This document shows positions 1-7,168 of a DNA stretch of 15,134 nt, piece by piece. The notes below the pieces were generated by a model. It did not search any database. It saw nothing but the letters and a program-made list of their open reading frames with translations, and had not been told where the DNA came from. The stretch is from Acidiferrobacteraceae bacterium (GTDB taxonomy: Bacteria; Pseudomonadota; Gammaproteobacteria; Arenicellales; UBA868), in assembly GCA_002721105.1 (NCBI GenBank), contig PBJL01000007.1, positions 1 through 15,134 of the forward strand, given 5' to 3'. Numbering within the stretch: position 1 is the first letter of the stretch; each line of letters opens with the position of its first letter. The position numbers and the translations under genes are program-made.

Positions 1-819
1 AACAAAAAGCTTTTCCATGCCAATTTCCTGAGGAGGAGATTTTTGTGAGCAGACATATAATGGAAACTTCTCTATAAATTCTTTTATATTTTGGTTATTG
101 AGGCGAGGAACTTCTTCGGCAACTTTCTTGGCCCGTTCTAAATCCTCCCTTGAATCTATAAGAAAGTTAACCCATTGCATCCCAATATCGATTCTAAATT
201 TTTGGACCTTGAATCGTTGAGCATGCTGTCTAATAAATAAGGTCCCTACAACGCGCTGCTCTTTAGTGAGGTTTTCTTTATCCAGCTTTCGCAAAAGATC
301 TACATTGACAATTTCAGAACCTGTGCCCAACATTACCCCTTCAAAATGATCGTTAAAGGAGTAATCCCAGTCTCCTGAAAAATGTGCAGCTATAAGTTTA
401 TCTAAGGCTTCTATATCCAAAAGAGGATTAGATCCAAGAATACGGATCAAATAATCCGCTTTAAGCTCATCTGCTGCAAGAATAAACCGTTTAATTAAAT
501 CATCATGAGAGCCTCGAACAACTTTTGTACCAAGTCGGTTCCCTTCCTCTACTATAGGCAGGTCAGAGTCAAGATCAGATGTTACTATGGCAATCTGGCT
601 AGCAAAGTTGGCTTCTCGAATTCGATTTACAATAAATTCAAGGATAGTTAGATTGTTATTTAGCTTTTCCAAGACTTTTCCGGGAAAAGTCTTGGAAAAC
701 ATTGTTGCTTGAATAGCAATTAAAGTTTTTTCTTCAAGCTCTTTTCTGGATATTTTTAGGTTCTCCGGTTTCTCTTCCGAATTAAATGGCTGAGTAATTG
801 TTGTTGGGTTTGTATTCAT
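1..819 (-). CDS. SpsF-like cytidylyltransferase-fold protein, motifs degenerate, partial
   Basis: The frame is open for 273 codons from an ATG at 819 down to the left window edge, so the C-terminus is missing. The fold is that of the CMP-sugar cytidylyltransferase/SpsF family: a signature loop at residues 36-48, then a Rossmann-like stretch with VTSD near 79-82, VRGSHDD at 101-107, LIRILGSNPLLD at 124-135 and a late IDSREDL at 221-227. The key residues look lost. The family signature IQARMGSSRLPGK reads IQATMFSKTFPGK, removing both arginines, and the metal-binding Asp of the usual GDxP is Ser130 (GSNP). The intact paralogue at 13626 keeps all of these. Residues 1-32 are a polar extension before the fold. 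A perfect 17-bp inverted repeat lies within the signature loop. The gene diverges from the main cluster. It is probably a non-catalytic or repurposed homologue; it could also be a decaying gene whose frame is still intact. Confidence 0.8.
   Translation of the reverse strand, partial: MNTNPTTITQPFNSEEKPENLKISRKELEEKTLIAIQATMFSKTFPGKVLEKLNNNLTILEFIVNRIREANFASQIAIVTSDLDSDLPIVEEGNRLGTKVVRGSHDDLIKRFILAADELKADYLIRILGSNPLLDIEALDKLIAAHFSGDWDYSFNDHFEGVMLGTGSEIVNVDLLRKLDKENLTKEQRVVGTLFIRQHAQRFKVQKFRIDIGMQWVNFLIDSREDLERAKKVAEEVPRLNNQNIKEFIEKFPLYVCSQKSPPQEIGMEKLFV
665..699. repeat. Perfect 17-bp inverted repeat inside a coding region
   Basis: The arms TTTTCCAAGACTTTTCC (665-681) and GGAAAAGTCTTGGAAAA (683-699) are exact reverse complements separated by one base (G682). 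Read on the minus strand this is codons 41-52 of the SpsF-like gene and encodes exactly the residues that replace the conserved nucleotide-binding loop. The right-hand codons (PGKVLEK) match the family consensus. The other arm encodes the aberrant FSKTF. The reading frame is unbroken. Confidence 0.95.
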
Positions 820-896
820 ACTACTGTCCCTACGGTTTACGATTCAGATTTATTTTAATTTCAGTATGACTAAAATTATCTAGCTAAAACATTTCT

Positions 897-926
897 ATTA
901 TTAGTCATTTAAGCTTTATTAGTCAA
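897..926 (-). promoter_or_regulatory. Candidate sigma-70-type promoter for the divergent SpsF-like gene
   Basis: On the minus strand TTGACT (926-921, 5 of 6 to TTGACA) is followed after 18 bases by AATAAT (902-897, 5 of 6 to TATAAT), about 78 bp before the ATG at 819. Both boxes fall in the tandem 18-bp repeat. AT-rich DNA gives chance matches, so this remains a candidate. Confidence 0.35.
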
Positions 927-933
927 TTAAGCC
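898..933. repeat. Tandem 18-bp direct repeat, two copies
   Basis: TTATTAGTCATTTAAGCT (898-915) is followed directly by TTATTAGTCAATTAAGCC (916-933), 16 of 18 bases identical. It lies between divergent genes and overlaps a candidate promoter for the leftward gene, so it may be a paired operator; this role is inference. Confidence 0.75.
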
Positions 934-1283
934 CGTTGCTTTACTTGTAAATAAACCTTTTTTTTACAAAAATTCCCAAACACCTACTCAGTCTACATTA
1001 AAAAGCTATCATATGTTAATAAAATACACTTGGGCTCCATTCCACAGATCTACTCTATATTTTTTAGCGCTTTTAAAGGTATTGTATTTAATCTTTAATG
1101 CATGTATCCAAGGTAAAAAAGGTATGAATATCGCTAAAAATTTATCCCATGGAGAGTCTTTAGTTCGAAACTAAGCTAGGTTGTAAAAATATGGTAAAAT
1201 GAGCTCAAAAAGATCAAAATTTTTATGTTGTATACCAACTCAAAAGATTGTCAGCCATAATTTTTTTCCTTCCACCCTAAAAA

Positions 1284-2315
1284 ATGAAAATTCCTTTTGA
1301 ATCTGAATATAGAAAAAAGTTCTACGAACTGTTAGATGAGGTTTTTCAATCCAATTTTTGGTCTGATGGCCCGTTATTAAAAAGGTTTGAAGAACAGTTT
1401 GAAGAATTCACTGGGCTGCCTTCAAGAGGAATTAGTAGCGGGGGAGCAGGTCTGCTTTCAATTCTGGACTATCTGGATGTGAAAGGTAAAGACGTTCTAG
1501 TTCCAGCGAATACGTTCTGGGCAACAGCTCGGTCTGCAAAACTCGCTGGGGGAAACCTGGTTTACGTGGATTGCAATCGTGAAGACTTGTGTATGAGCCT
1601 GGAAGACTTAAAAAGAAAAGTCACTCCCAATACAACAGTTGTTATAGTGGTTCATATAGGAGGTCACATTGCATTTCAAATCGAAGAAATTGCAGCCTTT
1701 TGTAAGAAAAAAAAGATCACCTTGATTGAAGATTGCGCTCACGTCCATGGAGGCTCCTGGAATGGCAAAACAGGAGGTCATTTTGGTTTTGCTGGAGCTT
1801 ACTCATTTTATGCAACAAAAACTATGCCATTAGGGGAAGGTGGTATGGTGGTAAGCCGAGACAAAACTTTTCTCAACTGGTTGGATAAGTATAGGAACTA
1901 TGGAAAAGAAATAATAGAAGGAGTAGTGACCTATCCTATAAAAACAGGGTTTAATCATAGGATGAATGAGTTCACAGCAGCCTTAGGAATCGTCCAGTTG
2001 GAGCGGCTCCCTATGATTCTTGATTGGAAGCGTCGATTAGCAGCAAAATATGATAAGATATTTGAAAACAAAGTACAATTGCCCGAAGGCATGATATCTG
2101 GGTTTTATAAATACATTGTTTTTGGTTATCCAGATTTAAAGGCTAAGACGGGTCAGGTTTTTGGGGAAAAAGATTTAGGGCCCGCCATTGAAGACATTCA
2201 GACTGACATCCCTAACAGCTTATGGATAACGGAAAACCACCAATGTCCACCTATATATTATGGTTGGGAGCATGCAGAAAAAGACATTGATGGCCTTCAA
2301 AAAAAGCTCTTTTAA
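1284..2315 (+). CDS. DegT/DnrJ/EryC1/StrS-family PLP-dependent sugar aminotransferase
   Basis: A 343-residue cytosolic type I-fold aminotransferase that would move an amino group, usually from glutamate, onto a keto sugar. The family landmarks are present: SDGP near 27-30, VPANTFWAT (73-81), EDCAHVHG (149-156) with Asp150 expected to pair with the PLP pyridine nitrogen, and SFYATKTMPLGEGGM with the Schiff-base lysine at 179. A GFNHRMNEFTAALG stretch follows at 222-235. It is somewhat short at the C-terminus: the small domain after residue 265 lacks much of the usual acceptor-binding part, which may mean an unusual substrate. The ATG at 1284 is the first possible start, because an in-frame TAA lies at 1278-1280. 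No clear Shine-Dalgarno precedes it. It opens the plus-strand cluster, 33 bp before the WbqC-like gene. The exact sugar substrate cannot be read from sequence. Confidence 0.92.
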   Translation: MKIPFESEYRKKFYELLDEVFQSNFWSDGPLLKRFEEQFEEFTGLPSRGISSGGAGLLSILDYLDVKGKDVLVPANTFWATARSAKLAGGNLVYVDCNREDLCMSLEDLKRKVTPNTTVVIVVHIGGHIAFQIEEIAAFCKKKKITLIEDCAHVHGGSWNGKTGGHFGFAGAYSFYATKTMPLGEGGMVVSRDKTFLNWLDKYRNYGKEIIEGVVTYPIKTGFNHRMNEFTAALGIVQLERLPMILDWKRRLAAKYDKIFENKVQLPEGMISGFYKYIVFGYPDLKAKTGQVFGEKDLGPAIEDIQTDIPNSLWITENHQCPPIYYGWEHAEKDIDGLQKKLF

Positions 2316-2348
2316 AACTCATACTTGGCAGCGTGGTCAATTCTTAAA

Positions 2349-3047
2349 ATGAAGACTGCTATCCAACAACCAGAGCATATTCCATGGATCGGTTTTTTTA
2401 ACAAAATGTCCCAATGTGATCTATTTGTATATTTGGATAATGTGCAGTTCAAGAAAAGATATTTTGAAAACCGAAATAAAGTTTTAAGAAATAGAGAAGT
2501 TCTTTGGCTAACTGTACCCGTAATTACTAAAGGATTACAAACTCAGAACATATGCGATGTGCAAATTGATTATGATCAAGCCTGGCAAAAGAAATACAAA
2601 GGCAGACTAGAACACGCTTACGGCAAACTTTCAACATGGAAAGATATCAAGGAGATTACCTTCCCGCCTTTAGAAAAATCTTTCGAAAAACTAATAGATC
2701 TAAATCTAGCACTTATCAATAATATTCGTGATTATCTTGGAATAAACACCCCAACCGAACGCGCTAGTAAAATGCCTTGTAGCAACTCAAAAGGAAGTGA
2801 TCTAATCCTTGAAATATGCTCACAATGTAATACTAGAACCTATATAAGTGGGCCAGATGGAAAAAATTATTTGGAATCGGAAAAATTTATAAAAAAAGAA
2901 ATAGAGATTGTGTATCATAAATTTCAACATCCTAAATACCCCCAAATGGTTGATGGTTTTATTTCGCACATGTCCGTTTTAGACCTCATTGCCAATCATG
3001 GGGGGAAAAGCCTAGATGCAATAAATGTTTACCAAATAAACCATTGA
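2349..3047 (+). CDS. WbqC-like family protein
   Basis: A 232-residue protein of the WbqC-like family, which is common in O-antigen and capsule clusters but whose reaction I do not regard as settled. The diagnostic N-terminal block is clear: AIQQPEHIPWIGFFNKM at 4-20, VYLDNVQFKKRYFENRNKV at 27-45, then WLTVPV at 53-58. No signal peptide or membrane segment is seen, so it should be cytosolic. I place the start at the ATG at 2349, because WbqC-like proteins begin at this MKxAIxQP motif; an in-frame TTG at 2325 would add eight unconserved residues. The stop at 3045-3047 is two bases before the NeuB start, implying one transcript and probably coupled translation. Context suggests a role in modifying an amino sugar or nonulosonic acid. 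Confidence 0.9.
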   Translation: MKTAIQQPEHIPWIGFFNKMSQCDLFVYLDNVQFKKRYFENRNKVLRNREVLWLTVPVITKGLQTQNICDVQIDYDQAWQKKYKGRLEHAYGKLSTWKDIKEITFPPLEKSFEKLIDLNLALINNIRDYLGINTPTERASKMPCSNSKGSDLILEICSQCNTRTYISGPDGKNYLESEKFIKKEIEIVYHKFQHPKYPQMVDGFISHMSVLDLIANHGGKSLDAINVYQINH

Positions 3048-3049
3048 AA

Positions 3050-4069
3050 ATGCGCAAAGATTGTGAAAACTGGCCGGGATGGCCCCAAAAAAGACCTGCC
3101 ATCATTGCAGAAGTTGGAATAAACCATGGTGGTGATGAAAATTTGGCATGGGAAATGATTCAGGCAGCACATGAAAACGGTGCTGACTTTATTAAATTGC
3201 AAACATATTCAACTGAAAGGTTTTTCCACCCCGACTTACCTTACTATAGTAGTACTAAGAGCATGGAATTAAGCCCTGAGTCTACAGCTCAACTATTTAA
3301 AAAAGCAAAGTCTATAGGTGCCCAATTAATATCTACGCCTTTTGATACTGATAGTTTGGAGTTGTTGGAAACGTTTGCTCCGCCTCTATACAAAGTTGCC
3401 TCGATGGATAACGATAATTACCCCCTTATTAAATCTATTTGTGATAAAAGTCGGCCCCTTATCATTTCATGCGGAATGGCAAACATTGAAGAAATCCAAA
3501 ATGTTTTAGATGTAGTAAAAAACACGGGGAACGATAAACTCATACTCCTGCATTGCGTTTCTGATTATCCTGCTGATCCGGCTTCACTAAACCTGAATAT
3601 GATTCCTTATTTAAGTAATCTAGCCAATGTTCCCATAGGGTTTTCTGACCACGCAATTGGGATGCATAGTGCCTATCTAGCAGCTTCTTTAGGAGCAGTA
3701 GTTGTTGAAAAACATTTCACAACCGATAGAAATCTAGAAAGTAAAATTCCTGACGCCGATCATGAAATTTCATTTGAACCTTCAGAATTAAAGAATTTAA
3801 GGGCCTTTTGTGAAGCTATCCCCACAATGAAAGGGGTGGCCCCAAGAAAAATTTTAAAAGGGGAAACAAGCGGGAGACAAAATTTTCGAAGAGGAATTTT
3901 CGCAAACAGAAACATTGATGCAGGTGAAACATTGACTTTGGAGAACACTATTTTTTTGCGACCCGTTAGCGAAATTCCAGCAGGTCGTTGGGATGAAATT
4001 GAAGATAAAAAAGTAGTACATTCGATTAGTGCAATGCAGCCCATAAAATTTTCTGATTTAGGCCTTTAA
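3050..4069 (+). CDS. neuB: NeuB-type N-acetylneuraminate (nonulosonic acid) synthase
   Basis: A 339-residue cytosolic enzyme of the sialic acid synthase family, which condenses phosphoenolpyruvate with an N-acylated amino hexose to give a nine-carbon 2-keto sugar acid. Residues 17-260 form the TIM barrel: AEVGINHGG (20-28), KLQTY (49-53), STPFD (95-99), KVASMDN (115-121), SCGMA (140-144), LLHCVSDYP (166-174), GFSDH (197-201) and EKHFT (220-224). His201 and His222 are 21 residues apart, as are the two Mn-binding histidines of the Neisseria enzyme. PDADHE (234-239) follows. Residues about 272-339 are the C-terminal SAF (antifreeze-like) domain. The ATG at 3050 fits better than the TTG two codons upstream. 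NeuB, LegI, PseI and SpsE cannot be told apart by eye; neuB is used here as the family name. Confidence 0.92.
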   Translation: MRKDCENWPGWPQKRPAIIAEVGINHGGDENLAWEMIQAAHENGADFIKLQTYSTERFFHPDLPYYSSTKSMELSPESTAQLFKKAKSIGAQLISTPFDTDSLELLETFAPPLYKVASMDNDNYPLIKSICDKSRPLIISCGMANIEEIQNVLDVVKNTGNDKLILLHCVSDYPADPASLNLNMIPYLSNLANVPIGFSDHAIGMHSAYLAASLGAVVVEKHFTTDRNLESKIPDADHEISFEPSELKNLRAFCEAIPTMKGVAPRKILKGETSGRQNFRRGIFANRNIDAGETLTLENTIFLRPVSEIPAGRWDEIEDKKVVHSISAMQPIKFSDLGL

Positions 4070-4089
4070 CTGAGGTAGATAGCTAAACT

Positions 4090-5076
4090 ATGGCGTTATC
4101 TGAATCTGAATCCCCATGGATAATTAACTTAGAGTTGACTAACCTTTGTCAGCTTGAATGTGTATTCTGCGACCACCCAGTTTTTAAAAAGAAAATGCGA
4201 TTAGGGTGTATGGAGGATGCTCTATTAAGTAAAATTCTTTCAGATATCGAGCAAGATTGGAGTGACGAAAAGATTCATGAATTAGGTTTGGTTGGATTAG
4301 GCGAGCCATCCTTGGATAAGAGATGGACCCAACATTTGAAAATTTTAAGGGAATACGCTCATCTCTTTGATCGGATCAGCCTCAACTCAAATTTAGTTTC
4401 GCTAAACGCCAAAAAATCCCAAGAGGCCCTTGATTCTGTTGTCAATGCTTTTACTTTTTCCATTAATGCATCAGATCGGGATCATTATTTTGAAATGATG
4501 GGGACAGATCAATTTAATAGAGTTGTTGATAATTTTACAAACTTTTTAAAAAATTTAAAAAAAACCAAAAAGGATGTATCGGTTGATGTTCAGGTATTCG
4601 ATTCAGAAAAAAGCAATTTGGAAGATTTAGTTCAATTGTTTCCTGGTGCTCGGGAGCAAGGAGTAAATTTTTTTTCTAGGAAAGTTTATAGTAAACCAGT
4701 AATTCAGGAAGGTTCTGAAATTGTCAAACTCCATGTTCCAGTTGAGGATCAAAGATACCCCTGTTGGGATATTTACACGCGAATTTATATTGATATTGAT
4801 GGGTTCCTTTACCCTTGTACTATTGGAAATGACAGCTACAGACAAGAATCAGAACTCTGTCTGGGAAATGTGTTGCAAGCATCTTTAAAGGATATTTTTA
4901 ATAATACGCGAAACCAAAGGGCAAGAGAGTTGTTTGAAAATGGAAAGCTGGGCTATCCAGAGTGTAAGGATTGTAATATTTGGAGTCTGACCCCAAATAA
5001 TTTCGACTGGAGCGATGAAGAGGGAAAATGGCTAAGAAAAACTCGACAATCTAGAGCATACAGCCTGAAGCAATGA
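4090..5076 (+). CDS. Radical SAM protein with SPASM-type C-terminal cysteines
   Basis: A 328-residue radical SAM enzyme expected to generate a 5'-deoxyadenosyl radical. The [4Fe-4S] motif is C20-x3-C24-x2-C27 (CQLECVFC), a SAM-contacting GEP follows at 71-73, and the barrel runs to about 210. A SPASM-like auxiliary cluster region is marked by C225, C243, C257, C292 and C295, with the typical IDIDGFLYPCTIGN pattern. SPASM enzymes act on peptides or, in cases such as BtrN and NeoN, on aminoglycoside sugars. Its place between a NeuB-type synthase and a DegT aminotransferase favours a sugar substrate, for example oxidation that feeds the aminotransferase. It lacks the C-terminal C-x2-C-x-HGAK motif shared by the other two radical SAM proteins here, so it is a different subtype. 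A GAGG at 4072-4075 is a distant Shine-Dalgarno. The stop overlaps the next start as ATGA. Confidence 0.9.
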   Translation: MALSESESPWIINLELTNLCQLECVFCDHPVFKKKMRLGCMEDALLSKILSDIEQDWSDEKIHELGLVGLGEPSLDKRWTQHLKILREYAHLFDRISLNSNLVSLNAKKSQEALDSVVNAFTFSINASDRDHYFEMMGTDQFNRVVDNFTNFLKNLKKTKKDVSVDVQVFDSEKSNLEDLVQLFPGAREQGVNFFSRKVYSKPVIQEGSEIVKLHVPVEDQRYPCWDIYTRIYIDIDGFLYPCTIGNDSYRQESELCLGNVLQASLKDIFNNTRNQRARELFENGKLGYPECKDCNIWSLTPNNFDWSDEEGKWLRKTRQSRAYSLKQ

Positions 5077-6260
5077 TTTCAGATTTTATAAAATCTTCAA
5101 AGTATATATCTTTTAGTCCACCCGCATTAGGTGAAGAAGAAGAAAGAGAAGTTCTTGATTCTCTTCGAAGTGGTTGGATTACTACAGGTCCTAAAGTTAA
5201 AGAATTTGAAAAAAAGGTTGCTGAATATGGTCAGTCAAAAGAAGCTGTAGCAACATTTTCCTGTACTGATGCCATGCATTTAGCTCTTAATACATTGGGC
5301 ATCCAGGAAGGAGATGAGGTTATTACTACTCCTTATACTTTTGCATCAACGGGGCATGTTATTTGCTACCAAAGAGCAAAACCTATTTTCATTGATGTGG
5401 AGCGGGACAGTTTTAATATTGATCCAAAAAAAATAGAAGAAAAAATTACTCCCAACACAAAGGCTATTCTTCCAGTGCATTTTGCGGGCCATGCCTGTGA
5501 TATGGATCCCATTTTGGAAATTGCAGAAAAACATTCACTGCGTGTGGTTGAGGATGCAGCTCATGCAATTGGAACTTCATATAAAGGTCGCATGGTTGGA
5601 TCTATTGGGGACATTACTTGTTATAGTTTTTACGCTACAAAAAACCTTGCAACCGCTGAAGGAGGTATGGCTGTTACCGATAACTCGGAATGGGCCCAAA
5701 AGATGCGAATGATGACCATGTACGGTATTTCTGACGCACGAGAAATCTGGAAAAAGAGATATAGCCAGGCTGGCTCAATTCATTACGATATTTCCGAATT
5801 GGGCTTCAAGTGCAATATGACTGATATTAATGCAGCAATAGGGTTAAAGCAGTTGGAAAAGCTACGAGGCTTTAATGAGCAAAGAGAAGTCTATTGCCAA
5901 ATTTATGATCAGGAATTCAAAAATCATTTGGGTCTTCTGACTCCAAAAATCAAGAAGTATACAAAATCCAGCCGTCATTTGTATCCATTACTTTTAAATC
6001 TTGAGTATCTTTCTGTTGATAGAGATGAGTTTGTTAATGCTCTTAAGGAAATAAATATTGGAACGAGTGTTTTGTTCATGCCTCTTCATCTTCATAGTTA
6101 TTATGTCAAACTCTTAAATCATAGATTAGGAGATTTTCCAGTTGCGGAGAACTTATTCGAAAGAGTAATTTGCCTCCCACTTTCCCCGGCTCTTTCAGAG
6201 GCGGACATCAGGAAAGTTTCAGAAGGTGTACTTTGTCTACTTGAAAGGTTTAAACGATGA
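5073..6260 (+). CDS. DegT/DnrJ/EryC1/StrS-family PLP-dependent sugar aminotransferase (second)
   Basis: A full-length 395-residue sugar aminotransferase. Landmarks in order are the SGWITTGPKVKEFE block (33-46), TTPYTFASTGHV (85-96), VHFAGHACDMD (135-145), EDAAHAIGT (160-168) with Asp161 as the expected PLP partner, SFYATKNLATAEGGM with the Schiff-base lysine at 190, and the late LPLSP block near 375. It resembles nucleotide-sugar C4-aminotransferases, the kind that make UDP-4-amino-4,6-dideoxy sugars on the way to legionaminic, pseudaminic or bacillosamine-type products, but that position is inference. It differs clearly from the 343-residue aminotransferase at 1284, so the cluster probably installs two amino groups. 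Its ATG overlaps the previous stop (ATGA, 5073-5076) and its own stop overlaps the next ATG in the same way, so these three genes are probably translationally coupled. Confidence 0.93.
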   Translation: MISDFIKSSKYISFSPPALGEEEEREVLDSLRSGWITTGPKVKEFEKKVAEYGQSKEAVATFSCTDAMHLALNTLGIQEGDEVITTPYTFASTGHVICYQRAKPIFIDVERDSFNIDPKKIEEKITPNTKAILPVHFAGHACDMDPILEIAEKHSLRVVEDAAHAIGTSYKGRMVGSIGDITCYSFYATKNLATAEGGMAVTDNSEWAQKMRMMTMYGISDAREIWKKRYSQAGSIHYDISELGFKCNMTDINAAIGLKQLEKLRGFNEQREVYCQIYDQEFKNHLGLLTPKIKKYTKSSRHLYPLLLNLEYLSVDRDEFVNALKEINIGTSVLFMPLHLHSYYVKLLNHRLGDFPVAENLFERVICLPLSPALSEADIRKVSEGVLCLLERFKR

Positions 6261-7042
6261 AATTAACCTTGCCCATTAGTCACTTAATCAATATTGAAAA
6301 CTATTTTCTGGTTCCTGGTGTTCAGGCACTGGAATTTAAAAAAAAACAACCCGTCTTTGATTATTCCGGCCCGCTTTTTTTTCATTCCGGCAAAGGAATT
6401 ATTGATGAAGATTTTATAGATTATTTCGACAACCTGCTTCCTTACCTCAATGAAAATAAGTTTCAACATTTTTCATTTGATCTGGGTCCGGCAACTCCAA
6501 AATACAAGATAGAAGATTACTATTACGTGACAGAAGAAGAGGTCCTAACTGCAGAAGAAATTTCTTGTATCTCAAAAGAAAGATTAAATTATGTTAAAAA
6601 AAATTTCAAAGGTATAGTCGCACTAGAGAATCTCAATTACTTTCCTACTTCGGCCTATTCGCATGTTTGCGAGCCTGATTTTTTTTCAAAAGTAGTTCGC
6701 GATAATGACGTCTATTGCATCCTTGACATTGCCCATGCCATGATCTCTGCGCACAACTTAGGAATCGATTGGCAGGATTATTTTTTGCAGATGCCATTGG
6801 AAAGAGTAAAAGAAATTCATTTGAGCACCCATGGAATAGTTGATGGAAAGTGGCGCGATCTCCATGAGAGACCCAACGATGAAACGCTTAAAGTTCTACA
6901 GTTTATTTGGGAAAAGCTTACTTCTGATGCTTATTTGATTATTGAATTCTATAAAAACTTTGAAGATTTAGTCGAAATTTATAACGAAACCTCTTTATGG
7001 ATTGACAAATCTAGACTAGAGAACAGAAAAATAAATATTTAA
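6257..7042 (+). CDS. DUF692/MNIO-like TIM-barrel protein
   Basis: A 261-residue protein matching the pattern of DUF692, the multinuclear non-heme iron-dependent oxidative (MNIO) family, within the wider xylose-isomerase-like TIM-barrel fold. Candidate metal ligands fall in the usual order: His43 (FFHSG), Glu124-Asn125 (LEN), Asp157 and His160 (LDIAHA), His166 (SAHN), Glu186 and His188 (EIHLS), His192, Asp201 and His203 (DLHERPND) and Glu230 (IIEF). Characterised MNIO enzymes such as MbnB modify cysteine-containing ribosomal peptides with a partner protein. Neither a precursor peptide nor a partner is visible here, so it may act on a sugar, or be a plain sugar-phosphate epimerase-like protein. 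It is coupled to the aminotransferase by an ATGA overlap and ends block A. The fold is fairly sure; the DUF692 assignment is likely; the function is unknown. Confidence 0.75.
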   Translation: MKLTLPISHLINIENYFLVPGVQALEFKKKQPVFDYSGPLFFHSGKGIIDEDFIDYFDNLLPYLNENKFQHFSFDLGPATPKYKIEDYYYVTEEEVLTAEEISCISKERLNYVKKNFKGIVALENLNYFPTSAYSHVCEPDFFSKVVRDNDVYCILDIAHAMISAHNLGIDWQDYFLQMPLERVKEIHLSTHGIVDGKWRDLHERPNDETLKVLQFIWEKLTSDAYLIIEFYKNFEDLVEIYNETSLWIDKSRLENRKINI

Positions 7043-7168
7043 ATTTGTATGCCAAAATTTCGAGTTCTAAAATTTTTGGAATTACTTTTGTATATTGCAA
7101 GCCTAAGAAAACGTTATGGTTAATTTTTTAAATGACTTCAGCTATAGATATAAACCTAGCCTTTATTT

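Larger units (their letters stand above)
820..1283. other. Divergent intergenic control region, no gene
   Basis: This 464-bp AT-rich stretch separates the leftward SpsF-like gene from the rightward cluster. I see no convincing coding frame. It holds a tandem 18-bp repeat (898-933), a candidate minus-strand promoter over that repeat, a 7-bp inverted repeat (TTGTAAA 945-951 / TTTACAA 963-969) and a short palindrome TTAGTTcgaAACTAA (1160-1174). No plus-strand promoter matching both sigma-70 boxes at good spacing was found for the gene at 1284, although a TAAAAT hexamer lies at 1195-1200. The inverted repeats are short enough to arise by chance in AT-rich DNA. Confidence 0.6.

Noticed and set aside
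2325..2348. TTG start extending the WbqC-like protein by eight residues
   Set aside because: WbqC-like proteins begin at the MKxAIxQP motif, which the ATG at 2349 gives exactly; the extra residues are unconserved.
3044..3049. TTG start two codons upstream for the NeuB-type gene
   Set aside because: The ATG at 3050 is a better start and the two extra residues add nothing recognisable.
3760..4044. 94-codon minus-strand frame opposite the NeuB C-terminal region
   Set aside because: It is a shadow of the conserved SAF domain coding sequence with no domain of its own.
7052..7079. CCAAAATTT / AAATTTTTGG hairpin as a terminator after the MNIO-like gene
   Set aside because: The stem is nearly all A/T with a bulge and no T-run follows, so it is not a convincing intrinsic terminator.
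7049..7123. A 24-codon ATG frame right after the MNIO-like gene, considered as a peptide substrate
   Set aside because: No Shine-Dalgarno, no cysteine and no leader/core pattern; it is within chance for AT-rich DNA.
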